A stretch of DNA of 64,000 nt from Cryptomeria japonica (taxonomy: Eukaryota; Streptophyta; Pinopsida; Cupressales; Cupressaceae). The stretch is taken from NCBI RefSeq assembly GCF_030272615.1, contig NC_081408.1:615720476-615784475 (forward strand), read 5' to 3'. How positions within the stretch are numbered: the first letter of the stretch is position 1; every line of letters begins with the position of its first letter. Of the stretch, positions 46,761 through 58,700 are shown piece by piece. Both the position numbers and the translations under genes were made by a program. The notes below the pieces were generated by a model. The model made no database searches. It saw only the letters and a program-made list of their open reading frames with translations, and was not told the origin of the DNA.

Positions 46761-47441
46761 CTACACACTCCTAGTTTTCGTAGGACCACACAAATCAGTA
46801 TGCACAAGATCAAGTAAATTGTCTGCAGTGAAAGATTTACCTTTAAAAGTTGAGGAAGACATTTTCCCCAGTTGACACTCTCTGCACAAAGGATTTTCCG
46901 GTTTACTCAGCATAGGCAATCCTCTAACTGCCTTGATCTTACTAGCTTTCACAATGTTGTCAAAATTTACATGGCAGAGTCTCATATGCCATATCCAGCT
47001 ATCATCAAACTTAGCCATTAGATATGTACTGACATTAGCATTCAGCTGAAATAGATTACCTTTGGTCTGCATACCAGTGGCCATCAGTTCACCACTCTTA
47101 CCTTTTATTTTACACACTCCATCTCTAAATTCCAGAGTGAGTCCATTATCATTCAACTGGGCAACACTCAAAAGTTTGTGTCTGAGACCTTCTACCCAAT
47201 ACACATTGTCAGCACTACGTTTTCTATTCAGAGAGATAGACCCTCTGCCTTTTACCATACATGGTGCATCATTACCAAGACAGTCCACACTACCATCATA
47301 CTCTTCCAGAGATAGAAACTTACTCCAGTCACCAGTCATATGGTGAGAACAACCACTGTCAATAATCCACTCATTGGAATTATCAAAGCGGGAGACAAGA
47401 GCCTTCTTGTCTGACACATCTTCCTTGACTACTACAAACAC
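46761..47441 (-). pseudogene. Protease and gag-pre-integrase region of C2
   Basis: A 226-codon open stretch with IIDSGCSHHMT (protease, catalytic Asp intact), LLSVAQLNDNGLTLEF and RLCHVNFDNIVKASKIKAV with C..C (CRECQLGKM). It is the longest open pol piece of the C elements and has no stop. Confidence 0.92.
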
Positions 47442-48665
47442 AATATCTTCACTTTCTTCATCTTCTGATTCCCCATCAGTGACACCTTCATCAACTGCTA
47501 CAAAACAGTTTCTTCGGTTTCCTCCTTTGAACTTCTTGAACCTCTCCGGTTTGTCCTTGTTATCACCATTAAGACACTTTATAGCAATGTGTCCTATCCT
47601 ATTGCAAGAAAATCACTTCAAAGGAATCTTACCTCTATATTTACCAGTTCCCTTGGGAAGTCTCTTGGAAAGAAGAGCTTCAAATTCCATCAGGATCTCC
47701 TCATCATCCATTTCTCTACTTTGTCTTGGTTCACCACTGGTACTAGCTTCTTTGCCTTTTCTAGATGGTGCAGTAGATGCTCTAAAGGCTGATTCAGTCT
47801 TCTGAATACTGCCATCATAATTATTTAGCTCATAAGTTGTTAACTTTGTAATCATGGAGTCCAAGGATACCTTTGTCTTGTCTACAGACATCAACTCTTG
47901 AATAGCAGCAACACTTATTGCATAGACCGATAATAAGGATCTCAAAACTTTGCTAACAATAGTGGAATCTTCTATTTTACCACCCACACTCTTGATATCT
48001 CCAAAAATAGTTTTGATTCTTATTCCATATTGTTGAATGGTCTCTCCTTCAACCATCTGCATGTCTTCAAACTTTCCTCCTTTGAACTTCTTGAACCTCT
48101 CCGGTTTGTCCTTGTTATCACCATTAGGATAGTTTACAGCAATGTGTCCTATCCTATTGCAAGAAAATCATTTCAAAGGAAGCTTACCTCTATATTTACC
48201 GGTTCCCTTGGGAAGTCTCTTGGCAAGAAGAGCTTCAAATTCCATCAGGATCTCCTCATCATCCATTTCGCTACTTTTTCTTGGTTCACCACTGGTACTA
48301 GCTTCTTTGCCTTTTCTAGATGGTACAGTAGATGCTTTGAAGGCTGATTCAGTCTTCTGAATACTACCATCATAATTATTTAGCTCATAAGCTATTAACT
48401 TTGCAATGATGGAGTCTAGGGATACCTTTGTCTTGTCTACAGATCTCAACTCCTGAATAGCAACAACCCTTATTTCATAGACCAGTAATAAGGATCTCAA
48501 AACTTTGCTAACAATAGTGGAATCTTCTATTTTACCACCTACACTCTTGATATCTCCAACAATAGTTTTGATTCTTATTCTATATTGTTGAATGGTCTCT
48601 CCTTCAACCATCTGCATGTCTTCAAAATTTCCCCTAAGGCTTTCTTCCTTAGCTTGGTTAAGCTT
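47442..48665 (-). pseudogene. gag of element C2 with internal duplication and 5' deletion
   Basis: The gag C-terminal half occurs twice in tandem, 48630-48076 and 48075-47521, offset 555 bases (185 codons), in frame. Each copy runs from about QMVEGETIQQY to the zinc knuckle and the following charged part. In both copies the first knuckle Cys codon is TGA. Upstream, the sequence from the primer site passes straight into AKEESLRGNFEDMQMVEG, so about 320 bases present in C1 (near 33846-34171), including the start codon, are missing. Confidence 0.9.
47521..48630 (-). repeat. 555-bp in-frame tandem duplication in gag of C2
   Basis: Copies 47521-48075 and 48076-48630 are nearly identical by eye. 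The junction shows the short shared word TTTCCTCC at both breakpoints. The duplicated part holds the zinc knuckle region. Confidence 0.9.
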
Positions 48666-48689
48666 ACAACACAGAGGACCTAGAAGGTG

Positions 48690-48702
48690 CTCTGATACCA
48701 AT
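48690..48702 (-). other. Primer-binding site of C2
   Basis: The - strand reads ATTGGTATCAGAG inside the LTR end, a good initiator-Met tRNA match and better than in C1. Confidence 0.85.
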
Positions 48703-50193
48703 TGATGAGTCAATGATGAATAGTTAGTAACAAACTGGTACTGAGAGGGGGGGTGAATCAATACAGACAAAAACACTTTTCCTTGAACCGGTTTGACTGA
48801 AAACACTACACTTGACTGGCAAGCAATAACACCGATCTAAACTAGATTATTTCCAGTTAAACACAGTAAGAATGTGAAAGACATAAACCGATAACTCTTA
48901 GCTTTCCACACAATCTAACATATTATTTCCACTTCAACCATATGCATACTCTAGTAATGCATCAATAGAAATGTAAAGACTTACTGGGTCAACATGCTTT
49001 ACCGCTTGACAGAAAATAACAAAGCATCACATGAAAAGCATCACACATAACAAACATATTTTTTCACATGGAAACCCAACTGGGAAAAACCATGGTGGGG
49101 ATGAATACCCACAAGCAGTTCTTTGAACCCTTTTGAAGTTTTCTCTGTTAGGAGCCTAGTTCGGTTAAAGACTTTATAATAGGTTCTATTAGGAGCCGAT
49201 CCTACTAGGGATCACTCGGTTAAGGGATGGCTAAAATACCCAGTTAAGGGAAGGTTACCTTGTTAGAGGATTTTAAGAACTCAACGATTTTGAGTCACCC
49301 TGTTAAAGGATTTATAGCAAGACAATTAAAGCTACCCTGTTAAGGGATTTTCCAACTATTGAAGTGGTTAGAGGTCAACAGGTATTACAATGATCTAGTA
49401 ACAACACTCAATGCCAATGTAGATCCACTTTAGTTCCTTCTTTCTGCAATCACATATTGCAGGTATCTATTCTCTTATCTGGTCTGGCAAGAATCATGTA
49501 TCTTTGCACTTAGATACACACACAACATTTGCCAACAACCTCAACATGAAAAACAACATTGACCTTATAGGAAACAAATAGGTCGATAGCATAAACCCTA
49601 AACCCTAAACATTTAGGTTAAGCAATTCAGTCAATTCAATCCTAACCGTTTAACATATTGCATTGATTACAATAGTCTTGAACAGATCTCAAGATGTTCT
49701 CCAATGTTTGTTCTTCACCGCTTCTTAGAGGCTGATAACCCATCACGCGCTCTCCACCGTTTACAGAGACTTCACACATTCCCAAAGTAGATAGGATCAA
49801 TCTCCTTCATGCAAGATCCTTCACGCGCACAAGGCTGATGTGGCAACACAATCTATTCTTCATTACAATGCTAACTCATCACATGATGTCATCAGTTGAA
49901 TCACACAGGCTTGGAACACTTCAACTGAAAACCCTGAAGCTAAGACTACCAACCGATAGTCATACCATATGAAACCTTGATACAAAACATTCCATATATT
50001 AGTTCACTTTCCAACATATCGATTCACTTGGACAAACATATCGCTTCACTTTTTCACATATACCGGTTCACAACATCATATAGGTTCTCTTGCAATTTGG
50101 TTACTTCAATATACTGGTTCACTCTTCAGCATATTGACATCAATGACAACATACAATATCATCATGTCATCATACTCTGCATATATGCCAACA
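48703..50193 (-). repeat. 5' LTR of element C2
   Basis: TGATGAGTCAATG to ATGCCAACA on the + strand. It matches 42619-44126 along its length, with small indels, for example the loss of a TTAAACC word near 49250. Confidence 0.9.
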
Positions 50194-50198
50194 CAAAC

Positions 50199-52171
50199 AT
50201 CATGGATTGGCATTATACATTTTGTAGGGAAGGTGGAGGATTCATCCCTTCCATTCCTATTCCATCACCATCCATGGAAATCTTAGCTCAATAGATCAAG
50301 ACTTTGCAATAACAAGTGATAGACATGACTAGTCCTAACAACCATAGGGGCTGGTTAGAAAAACTGATGACAGAAGTAATGGCCATGAAAGGATAAGTAT
50401 CAGACCAACCTTTTTCTTCTTGTGAGACCATTCAAACATGCCAACCTTCATTCTTCAACAAAAATGTTCCTACCTCAGTTCAACCAACATTAGAGTCACG
50501 TAAACCTTCTTTTTCTTTCAACCCACTATATCATTCATACCATTCACACCAACCCAACATTCAAACCTCATTCAACCAAAGCCCAAATCAAAATTCACAT
50601 CAACCAAACATTCAAACCTTTTTCAACCAAAATCACACCCCATTCAACCAAAGTCCAAATCAAAATTCATCCAACCAAAATCAAACCTCTTTCAACCAAA
50701 ATCAAACCCCATTCAACCAAAGTCCAAATCAAAATTCATTCAACCAAAATCAAACCTCTTTCAGCCAAAATCAACCCCTTTCAACCAAAATCAAACCCCA
50801 TTCAACCAAAGTCCAAATCAAAATTCACACCGACCCAATGATCAAACCCCTTTCAACCAAAATCAAACCATATTCAACCAAAATCAAAGCTCTTTCAACC
50901 AAAGTCCAAATCAAAATTCATTCAACCAAAATCAAACATCTTTCACCCAAAATCATACTTCTTTCAACCAAAATCAAATCCCTTTCAACCAAATCCTAAA
51001 TCAACCATATCCATCCACCATTTCATCATCCCTTGAAATCACAGAAGACCAATCCATGTCATCTCTATCCAATAACACAACCTCCCAAGGGCTATCCATC
51101 ATACAAATCCAATCTAATTCAAGTCATGATTCAGAGGATCTCATTCAAAATCCTTCTTCATCAGGACAAAATGTTGAAACATTCCAACAATCTCCCATGC
51201 ATTTCCAAACTCCTTCCCCGTGTCAACGGGATGATCAAGAACAACCACTTCCATCCTACCCAATTTTTGATCAAGATCCCACTGACCAAGAATCTTATGA
51301 TGATCCCCTTGCTCTGTTCTATTCCATTCATGATCAAACCCTTCCATCTCAAGAACAAAGTGTTATTTCAAGTCCCATCCAACATCCACCTCCTAAGCAA
51401 GATAAAGACATCCCTTCCATCCTCCCTAATAATCCCTTTACAAACCAAGATCAAATCATACCTTTACGTTCATGTCCTAAATGAGATCCCATTATTTCTC
51501 CAAATCCTGATCAAGGTCCCTCTATCCCTTCATCTCCATGTCATAGTCCTCCATGTTCTTCACAATAGTCCCTCTTAAACAAACTTACCATATCTCCTAG
51601 TGATCCCAATCCCTCTACAAAAGTTGTTCATGAACCCCTTATCAATCAAATCACCAATCCAGATCATACTACATAGAGCAACTTGTCAACAATTGTATGT
51701 GTGCCATCATCAAAAGCCAATGTCGTGACAAAAACAAGCATAGCACCGACTATTGAAATCAACACCCAAATTGTTACATCATCTTCTTCATGCACAAGCA
51801 TAACAACGACAAATGAGATCAACACCTGGTTGACTTCATCATCCTTTTCAAGTGCATCAATAGAAATAAGCATAACACCCGCTCATGTCACAAATTTAGA
51901 ACTAGAATCTATTTGCCTCATGTACCCACACTTGAAAGACTAGGGGAAAGAGAATCTACCACAATTGGACTGCTTTAAAAATGATAAGGCTATAGCTGAA
52001 TTCAGGGGTTCCAGAGATGGATTTCCCTATAATGATCCACAAAATCCAAAAACTAAAGAAATCAACATTGGAGATATTGAATATATACACTTAGCTGAGT
52101 CCTTATATACTATTGAAATCAACACTTGGTTGTCTTCATCATATTCTATTGAAAAAGACATCTTTATTTGA
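50199..52171 (+). pseudogene. Q/N-rich repeat protein of element D
   Basis: From 50199 one frame gives MDWHYTFCREGGGF and IPSIPIPSPSMEILAQ, then stops, then a Gln/Asn-rich array (50540-51000) of FNQNQTP, FNQNQTS and FNQSPNQNS units. A 1-base loss near 50775 moves it to the frame that continues as SLSNNTTSQGLSIIQ and ends at a stop at 51484. After further stops the same frame holds repeats of the type IEINTQIVTSSSS and NEINTWLTSSSFSS up to 52171. No enzyme motif is seen. The composition is disordered and prion-like. It may be a decayed gag-like or accessory protein; function unknown. Confidence 0.5.
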
Positions 52172-54597
52172 CTCTTCAAACAAAGGCCAATGAACCATCT
52201 ACACAAAAATCCTTGACCCTATGAACAACATGCACCCTAAACGATATTATACCTAAGGGCTGTGTAGTTTAGGTTTTACTTTCCGCATTGCATATCATAT
52301 TATTCAAAACACAACATCACATATAGTTTCTTTTTAAAATGCATTGCATCCACAAAGTTTCCACAATTTCATATAGCAACATCAATAAAACAAGGCAACT
52401 GTCCAAGTTTATCATCTCTTTGCATTCAAGAGAAGCAAGAGTCATCTCCTTTCTTAGATATTTGGACATGAAGTCTTTGAGGTCCTAAGGTCATTCATTT
52501 TCAACATCGCCCTATGACGACGCTTTACTTATGGTTAGGTAGTGATTTCACTATTTGAGACTTGTTAATCCAAAATCTATCAATTGCTATATCTCAAACA
52601 TATTAAGAAGATCTCTAATTCATTCTAGACACCTAGTTGATCATATGACTAGTGAAAAATCTAAAATTTTACTTCAACACCACTGTAATTGTCACACCCA
52701 AGTAGGTTTCATTACTTACAAGTGAAGGGAAGAAAATAATAAAAGAAAAAAAGCAATGCCAAATATCCATCTCAAGGCAAAAGAGAAATGATATATAACT
52801 GAAATATGACGCATGCAAGTGCGACAAAAAAGCTTGACTATGGGAACATGCGAGTAACTCCATCAGGGCTATGAATGCCTACTGGCAATGGAGCAATATT
52901 TGAGAAATTACAGTCTATAACCTTGTCGGAGCTCTCAAGGCTAGCTGGCAGCGAAGCTCTATTCAGGATGCTTTTGAAGTTAGGATAATCCATGTAGCTA
53001 GTCATATAGGATGCTAAGGATCTTTAGTGAACACAAGAATAGGAATTAACTCATTTGCACACACATGGGAAAAAGAAGATCAAAGTTTCAAGAACCAATG
53101 GGGAAGTTTTCCGAGTCTCCATTTGTAAATCCTAGTCACTAAGTGTGTTGAGTTGAATGTTTCAAAGGGCCTTAGGGATCGATTGGTCGCTTATCTATGA
53201 AATGTTTTGCACCTCCATTTCAATTGGTGTATTACAAAGGCTAGACAAACACAGTCAACCTTGTTCGAATAGGAAATGCATCTTCATCATGCATATTGCA
53301 TTAAATTAGGTCATGGGGAAAATTCATTGTCTCCACATGCATTCTGCAAATCATCATGTCATACAAGTCTGTACACTAGGGGCATAGCTGAAAAAACCAA
53401 AACAAACATCATATAAAGTCTTGAAAAAAATCCAAAAATAGTGAAAAACTCAAAATCCAAAAATAGTGAAAAACTCAAAATATCAAAAACAGTAAAAAAA
53501 TCAAAATACCAAAAAACATTTATAAAATGTCCTCAAAAAATGCCAAAAACATACAAATACGATCCTGAAAAAATACCAAAAACATCCATATAAATGTCCT
53601 GAAAAAATCATCCAAAAACATTCAAATATCGATCCACATAATCCAAAAACATTGAAAAAGCTCTTGGAAAAGAACTAAAAATCAAGAATCAATCAATCAA
53701 AAAACTTGCAATAAAATGTCTTGTGAGAAACAAATACCCTAGCAGATATCCAGCAAATGCTTCACATGAAGTTAACAAAGGATACAACTGTCCAGTAAAA
53801 CATCTGTAATCAACTGATCAAATTGTCTTATCAATCATATCATATCCATATCAAATTGATAATTATCTTGTCTTAAACATAAGAGGATACACTCGAAATC
53901 AGACAGGTCAGACTTAAACGGGGTCCACAACTTTATGAGATCAAACATTATCAACCATCACATCAAACAACTGAGAACGAAGGCACAAGGTCAGTATAGC
54001 TACTGAATTTTGTCTAGGTCAGTCTTTATCTTTTATCATTTGGTGACAGTTTATGTTCCTATCCTACTCAAGGATGTCCACAAGTGACTAGAGGAGCCAT
54101 GATGGGCAATATCTTTTTCTTTGTTTGTTGCTTGTCTTCTACGTGTTTGTTTCTTCAATGAGATATCTTTACATCTTGGTTCCTTATACCCTGATGTGTT
54201 AAGCTTCATTGTTCAATAATAAGGATCAATGATGAATATATATTGCACAATAAATAAATGACATAGGTTCGTGATTCATTCAATTTCATTCTCATCTCAT
54301 ATGTTTATTGCTAGTTTGCTGATTCTTTTCTCATCATCTCTTTCTAAATCATTTTCTCTCATCTAACATTGTTCTATTTCATTCTAAGGTTCATTCTCTC
54401 ATATTCTATCTCAATATAATCTTAACATCACCTATCTCTATCTCTAATCAACTAACTATTCTTATATCTTTCATCTCACATTCTTCTTTTTTTGAGAGAT
54501 CATTCATGTCTGTAATGCACAAACAATCTCTCGAAGGGGCATTACACCCTAAGTATCACCGGGGCATACTAGGGCATAAATTTTCATTTTCTTTGAA
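52172..54597 (+). other. 3' non-coding interior of element D
   Basis: 2.4 kb with no reading frame worth naming. Short degenerate repeats of CCAAAAATAGTGAAAAACTC and CCAAAAACATTCAAATA type fill about 53394-53690. No pol motif. Confidence 0.6.
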
Positions 54598-54618
54598 ACA
54601 ATGTCGTTTCGACATTGT
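54598..54618. other. Perfect hairpin before the polypurine tract of D
   Basis: ACAATGTCG, TTT, CGACATTGT: a 9-bp perfect stem with a 3-base loop, three bases upstream of the polypurine tract. It could be a structure at the 3' end of the internal RNA; role unknown. Confidence 0.75.
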
Positions 54619-54620
54619 CT

Positions 54621-54634
54621 CAAAGAGGGGCAAA
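54621..54634 (+). other. Polypurine tract of D
   Basis: CAAAGAGGGGCAAA directly before the LTR start TGTAGACACC. Confidence 0.8.
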
Positions 54635-55791
54635 TGTAGACACCTAAAAATGTCTCATTGATCATGTACTAATTATTCCTCTAATTGATTAAATAATTCT
54701 TTAATTATTTAATTAAGTTAACTAATCTAATTCTTCTAATTTCATATTTCCTCATCATCTTAGTAATTATTCTATTTCCTATTCTTTCATCATTTAATCA
54801 TTTTAATCATTTTCTAATGTTAATTAAATGTTTGTTATTTAATTAATTCTTTTTAATTCCCCAATTTAAATAATTTTTATTATTTAAATAAATTACTAAT
54901 TATTCAATTTCTATCTCTAATCATCTAATCATTTAACCATTTTCTAAATATTAATTAAATATTTATTATTTAAATAATTGTGATTTAATTCCTTTAAATT
55001 AAATAATCTTTATTATTTAATTAAAGTCCATTTCTAAAATAATTAAATGGTTTCTTTAAATTATTTAATTAACTAATTAATCCTTCTAAATTCTTCCAAA
55101 TTCAAATACATGTGCATGATTTCAAAATCCAAATTGAAAATCAAAGTCAAGTTCAAAATATATTCAAATGCTAAATTGAATTAAATAAATTTCATGCCAA
55201 GATTAAATTGAAAATCTAAGTTAAAGTGCAAGCACATGCTAAATTAATTAATTAAATCATTTATCTCTCCAGTCTCTATTTCCATCTTCTAGTTCTCTTT
55301 GTCATCTTCTTTATTTCCTCCAATCATTCTTTTTCTTCTTTCAGTTAGCTTTTTCTCAATCAGTTGACTCAATTAATGTATTCAATCTATTATGTTTCAC
55401 CTCCAAGTCAGTAGTTCAACTATCAATCAGCATTTGAGCTCACCTGAGTTCCACCTCTTGATCAATCTATTCCAGCTTTCAATCAATCTTCTCCAAAAAT
55501 CTATAAATTGAGCATTCAATCCTCTCCTCAATCTTGGACAATTCCTCTAGATCATGAACTTCGAATCTTTGTGTCAATTGCAAGTGCCAGTGCAATATCT
55601 GAGAGCCATCATACCACAGAGAGAAGAAGAACAATGGAAGCTATGATGCACAATAAGGAGTTTCATATTGCTTAATTTAATTTAATTTTGCATCTATTTC
55701 ATTGGTTTTATGTTTGAATTGCCTAGATAGTTAAGGATTTCGTGATTATCCTTATTTCCTATTTAGCAATGGTGTATTTGAACATGCTACA
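54635..55791 (+). repeat. 3' LTR of element D
   Basis: 1157 bp, TGTAGACACC to ATGCTACA, homologous to 28821-29980 with two clear indels (see the 5' LTR). It is followed by the duplication CTGAG. Confidence 0.92.
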
Positions 55792-55796
55792 CTGAG

Positions 55797-56130
55797 TATG
55801 TTGCATCTTACATGAATTATACCCAGGCTATCTAGATGGGACACATTTTGGAAGGTTTTAAGATGAAGATTTCAGAACTTGTAAAGATCTTATGTGATTA
55901 TACAAGTGCCATAAATATTTCCAAGAACCCTATTTTGCATGCATGAACCAAGCATATTAAATTGAAGTATCATTTCTTAAGGGAAAAAGTGTAGAGTAAA
56001 GATGCGATCTTGGAGCATGTTTCTACCAAGGAGCAACTTGAAGATATCTTTACTAAACCTCTTCCTAAGACTACTTTTGAGTATCTTAGAAGTCAGCTAG
56101 GGGTTGTACCCCTTCATGAGGTCAGTTGAG
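55797..56130 (+). pseudogene. RNase H of element B, 3' part
   Basis: The frame resumes exactly after the D insertion with YVASYMNYTQAI, then SAINISKNPILHA, KLKYHFLREKV and IFTKPLPKTTFEYLR, the normal C-terminus. Stops are present. About 330 bases of 3' untranslated sequence follow, up to the polypurine tract at 56443-56456. Confidence 0.88.
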
Positions 56131-56442
56131 CATGATGTAGGTTACATCAGTCCCGGAGCTACTTACAAAATTTTATAGTAGGATTGGTGTAGAAGTAGAG
56201 TTATTCCACAGGTTGAGCATCAAGTTTCAGGTTGTTGATGATGAACAGTGAAATTTGACATTACATGCTTTACTTTCAATTTAGCATTGCTTTCAAAGGG
56301 GGAGAAGAACTATGTGATTTGTATGATTGACAGAGAGAAGGAAGACAAGAGAAAGACAAGGTGAATACTTGTTAATGTAAACCAGGGTTCCTATTCACAA
56401 GCACAACAATCAATGGTATTGATATTTGTATTGCCATCAATT

Positions 56443-56456
56443 CCAAAGGGGGAGAT
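56443..56456 (+). other. Polypurine tract of B
   Basis: CCAAAGGGGGAGAT directly before TGTTGGCATT, identical to the tract of C1. Confidence 0.88.
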
Positions 56457-57855
56457 TGTTGGCATTTGTATGAAGATTTTATTAATGATATGCTATGTTG
56501 TCATTGATGTCAATTAATTGGTAATGATATAATTGTAATGATGTTTTGTAACCAGTAGGAAGAGGTGGTGAAGGAAACTATAACAGGTAGGAAGAAATTA
56601 AGGAGTGAACCGATATTGCTATGTATTGGAGAGTTGAACCGGTAAACCCTACCTGTTGATTTGATAAACCCTAACTAATTAAGTTTGGTGAATTGGTTAT
56701 ATTGGTTTATGATCTCATGATGAGCTATAATGATTATGACACGTATGATTATTGTATGAAGAGAATTTCAAAGTGATTTTGGCACGTTGATGAAATAGTT
56801 TTTGTCTAGGGAATGAGCAAGTATATTGTATGTAATGCAAAGCGTGTGATGAGAAACTGAGTTCAATGAAGTGGTGACCAAGGATCGATCGAGGTTTTCT
56901 TGATTGATGTGAAAATATTGCTATGTAATCCAACGGTCATACTTGAACTGACTTGTTTGTAATCTCTATGAGAGAATTAGGTTTTTGTTGTGTTACCAAC
57001 CTAATTGATTTGTTTATAAGGCTAATGAGTTGTTTAGTTTCAGAGTTGGCAAATTTTTAGTTGAGTATGTGGTTGCCAAACCTGATGATGTATCTGTAGC
57101 TTGAGTAAAGGAAGATAGGATCATGAAAAGGATCTGAAGAAGCAAGTGTAGTGCTATTCAAATGGACCAGAAAACTCCTATTATTTTCTAATAATTATAG
57201 CAGAATTCAAATCCCCTAACCGGGTAAGCTCTAACAAGCTTGGTGCTATTCAAATCCTCTAACCAGGTGATCTATTACCTTGGATTTCAAATCCTCTATC
57301 GAGGTTACTCCTTATAGGGTATTGCTTCTAATAAGACACTATAGTCAATCCCTTAACCGGGTGGTTCTTAACAGGACTTTTGTAAATCTTTAATAGGATA
57401 GGCTCATAATAGAGCAAACTTTAGAAGAGTTTAGATAGTTATCTTGTGAGTCTCATCTCACCGTTGTTTTTCCCATTTGGGTTTCCACGTCAAAAATATT
57501 GTGTCAAGTGGTGAATATTTTTGTGGTTATGTTCTTATGGTTGTTTTGCTTAACTACTTAATCCACTTTGATAAGTCATGATAACTGAAAGCATTGTGAA
57601 ATGAAGTTTTAATTATATCAATAAAAGCATTTAATGTTTATGAGTTTGAAGTTGTTTACTGTTAGTTTGTTGTAACAGTCAACCAGTTTATCTTGAGGGC
57701 TTTTATCTTGATAATGGTATTGCATTGATAGTTCTAAGTTTACTTTGAGAGATTGATTTTGAGATTGGTGAAGTTAATATCAATTTTTCTATCTACTATT
57801 TCACCCCTCCACTCTTAGTTGTTGACCAGATTCTTATTCTTTCATCATACCATCA
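56457..57855 (+). repeat. 3' LTR of element B
   Basis: 1399 bp, TGTTGGCATTTG to CATACCATCA, homologous to 22607-24019. It carries the same TAACCGGGT repeat block (about 57200-57420) and GTTTTTCCC/TTTCCACGTC module (about 57455-57495). Confidence 0.92.
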
Positions 57856-57860
57856 CCTCC

Positions 57861-58700
57861 AACTCAGCTTGTTTGAAGGTCTACAAGACATAGACAACCA
57901 CTTGATGATTGGAGATGTATTTTTTCTTTGAATACTTATGTAGATGAACCAAAATCTATAGAATAGGCATTAGGTATGAATGATGCAAAATCCTGGAAGA
58001 TTGCCATGGAAGAAGAAATAGCATCTTTGAAAAAGAATGATACATGGGATCTTGTACCATTTCCTGAAGGGTGAAAGCATGTTGATTGTAAATGGGTGTT
58101 CAAGAAAAATATTGGTTCAGATGGAAGCATTAAGAAGTATAAAGCAAGGTTGGTTGCAAAAGGCTACTCTTAGGTTGAGGGTGTTGATTATGGTGAGATA
58201 TTTTCTCCTATTGCAAAAATGACATCCATTAGATTTTTTCTTTCTATTCCTGCTACTTATGATTTAGAGGTTGAGAAAATGGATGTGAAAAATGCTTTCC
58301 TTCATGGTGATTTGGAGGAGGATATTTATATGACACAATTGGAGCACTATGTGGTGAAAGGTAAAAGTAATTTGGTCTGTAAATTAAAGAAATCCTTATA
58401 TGGCCTCACAGAGTCCTAGGATGTGGTACCAGGAATTTGATCCATATATGTTGAGTTTGGGATTTGAGCGTTCTAAATCAAATCACTATGTTTATTATAA
58501 AACTGATGGTGATCATTTCCTATACATTTCATTGTATGTTGATGATATGTTATTTGTTGGTAAAGGGAAAGGTATGATTTCAAAACTAAAGTCTCAGTTT
58601 GCTGCTAAATTTGAAATGAAAGATCTTGGTCCAGCAAAACACATTCTTGGGATGGAAATTAGAAGAGATAGAGTAAACAAAAAGCTATGTCTAGGCTAGA
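57861..58700 (+). pseudogene. Reverse transcriptase of element A
   Basis: It resumes the integrase-RT linker and reads KSWKIAMEEEIASLKKNDTW, CKWVFKKNIG, ARLVAKGYS (stop) and VEKMDVKNAFLHGDLEEDIY. A frame change near 58410 falls within SLYGL...SPRMWY, and then comes the intact LYVDDMLF box at about 58532-58555. LGMEIRRDR ends this piece. Inactivated by stops and the frameshift. Confidence 0.9.

Larger units (their letters stand above)
42619..50193 (-). mobile_element. Element C2: second copy of the C family, inserted in D
   Basis: 7.6 kb on the - strand. The LTRs are 1508 bp (42619-44126, 3') and 1491 bp (48703-50193, 5'), with the perfect duplication CAAAC (42614-42618, 50194-50198). Gag to RNase H lie in one reading frame from end to end, broken only by stops. 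It has lost the gag start by deletion and gained a 555-bp tandem duplication inside gag. Confidence 0.92.
28821..55791 (+). mobile_element. Element D: pol-less large LTR retrotransposon, inserted in B
   Basis: The LTRs (1160 and 1157 bp) have TG/CA ends (TGTAGACACC ... GCTACA) and the perfect duplication CTGAG (28816-28820, 55792-55796). Removing E, C1 and C2 leaves roughly 9.5 kb with no protease, RT, RNase H or integrase motif, only low-complexity reading frames. This fits a large retrotransposon derivative (LARD). The polypurine AAAGAGGGGCAAA before TGTAGACACC resembles gypsy Tat-type ends, but the lineage is uncertain. Confidence 0.85.
22607..57855 (+). mobile_element. Element B: copia, inserted in A
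   Basis: The element has LTRs of 1413 and 1399 bp, a degenerate primer site, gag-PR-IN-RT-RNase H order and a polypurine tract at 56443-56456. A perfect target-site duplication CCTCC flanks it (22602-22606, 57856-57860). It is itself split by solo LTR S and element D. Without inserts it would be about 7.2 kb. All coding regions carry stops. Confidence 0.9.

Noticed and set aside
47374-47805. 143-codon + strand frame rich in Ser and Leu
   Set aside because: Antisense shadow of the C2 gag-protease region.
51033-51578. 181-codon frame overlapping the D protein
   Set aside because: Low-complexity shadow in another frame of the Q/N- and P-rich array; the other frame joins logically with later segments.
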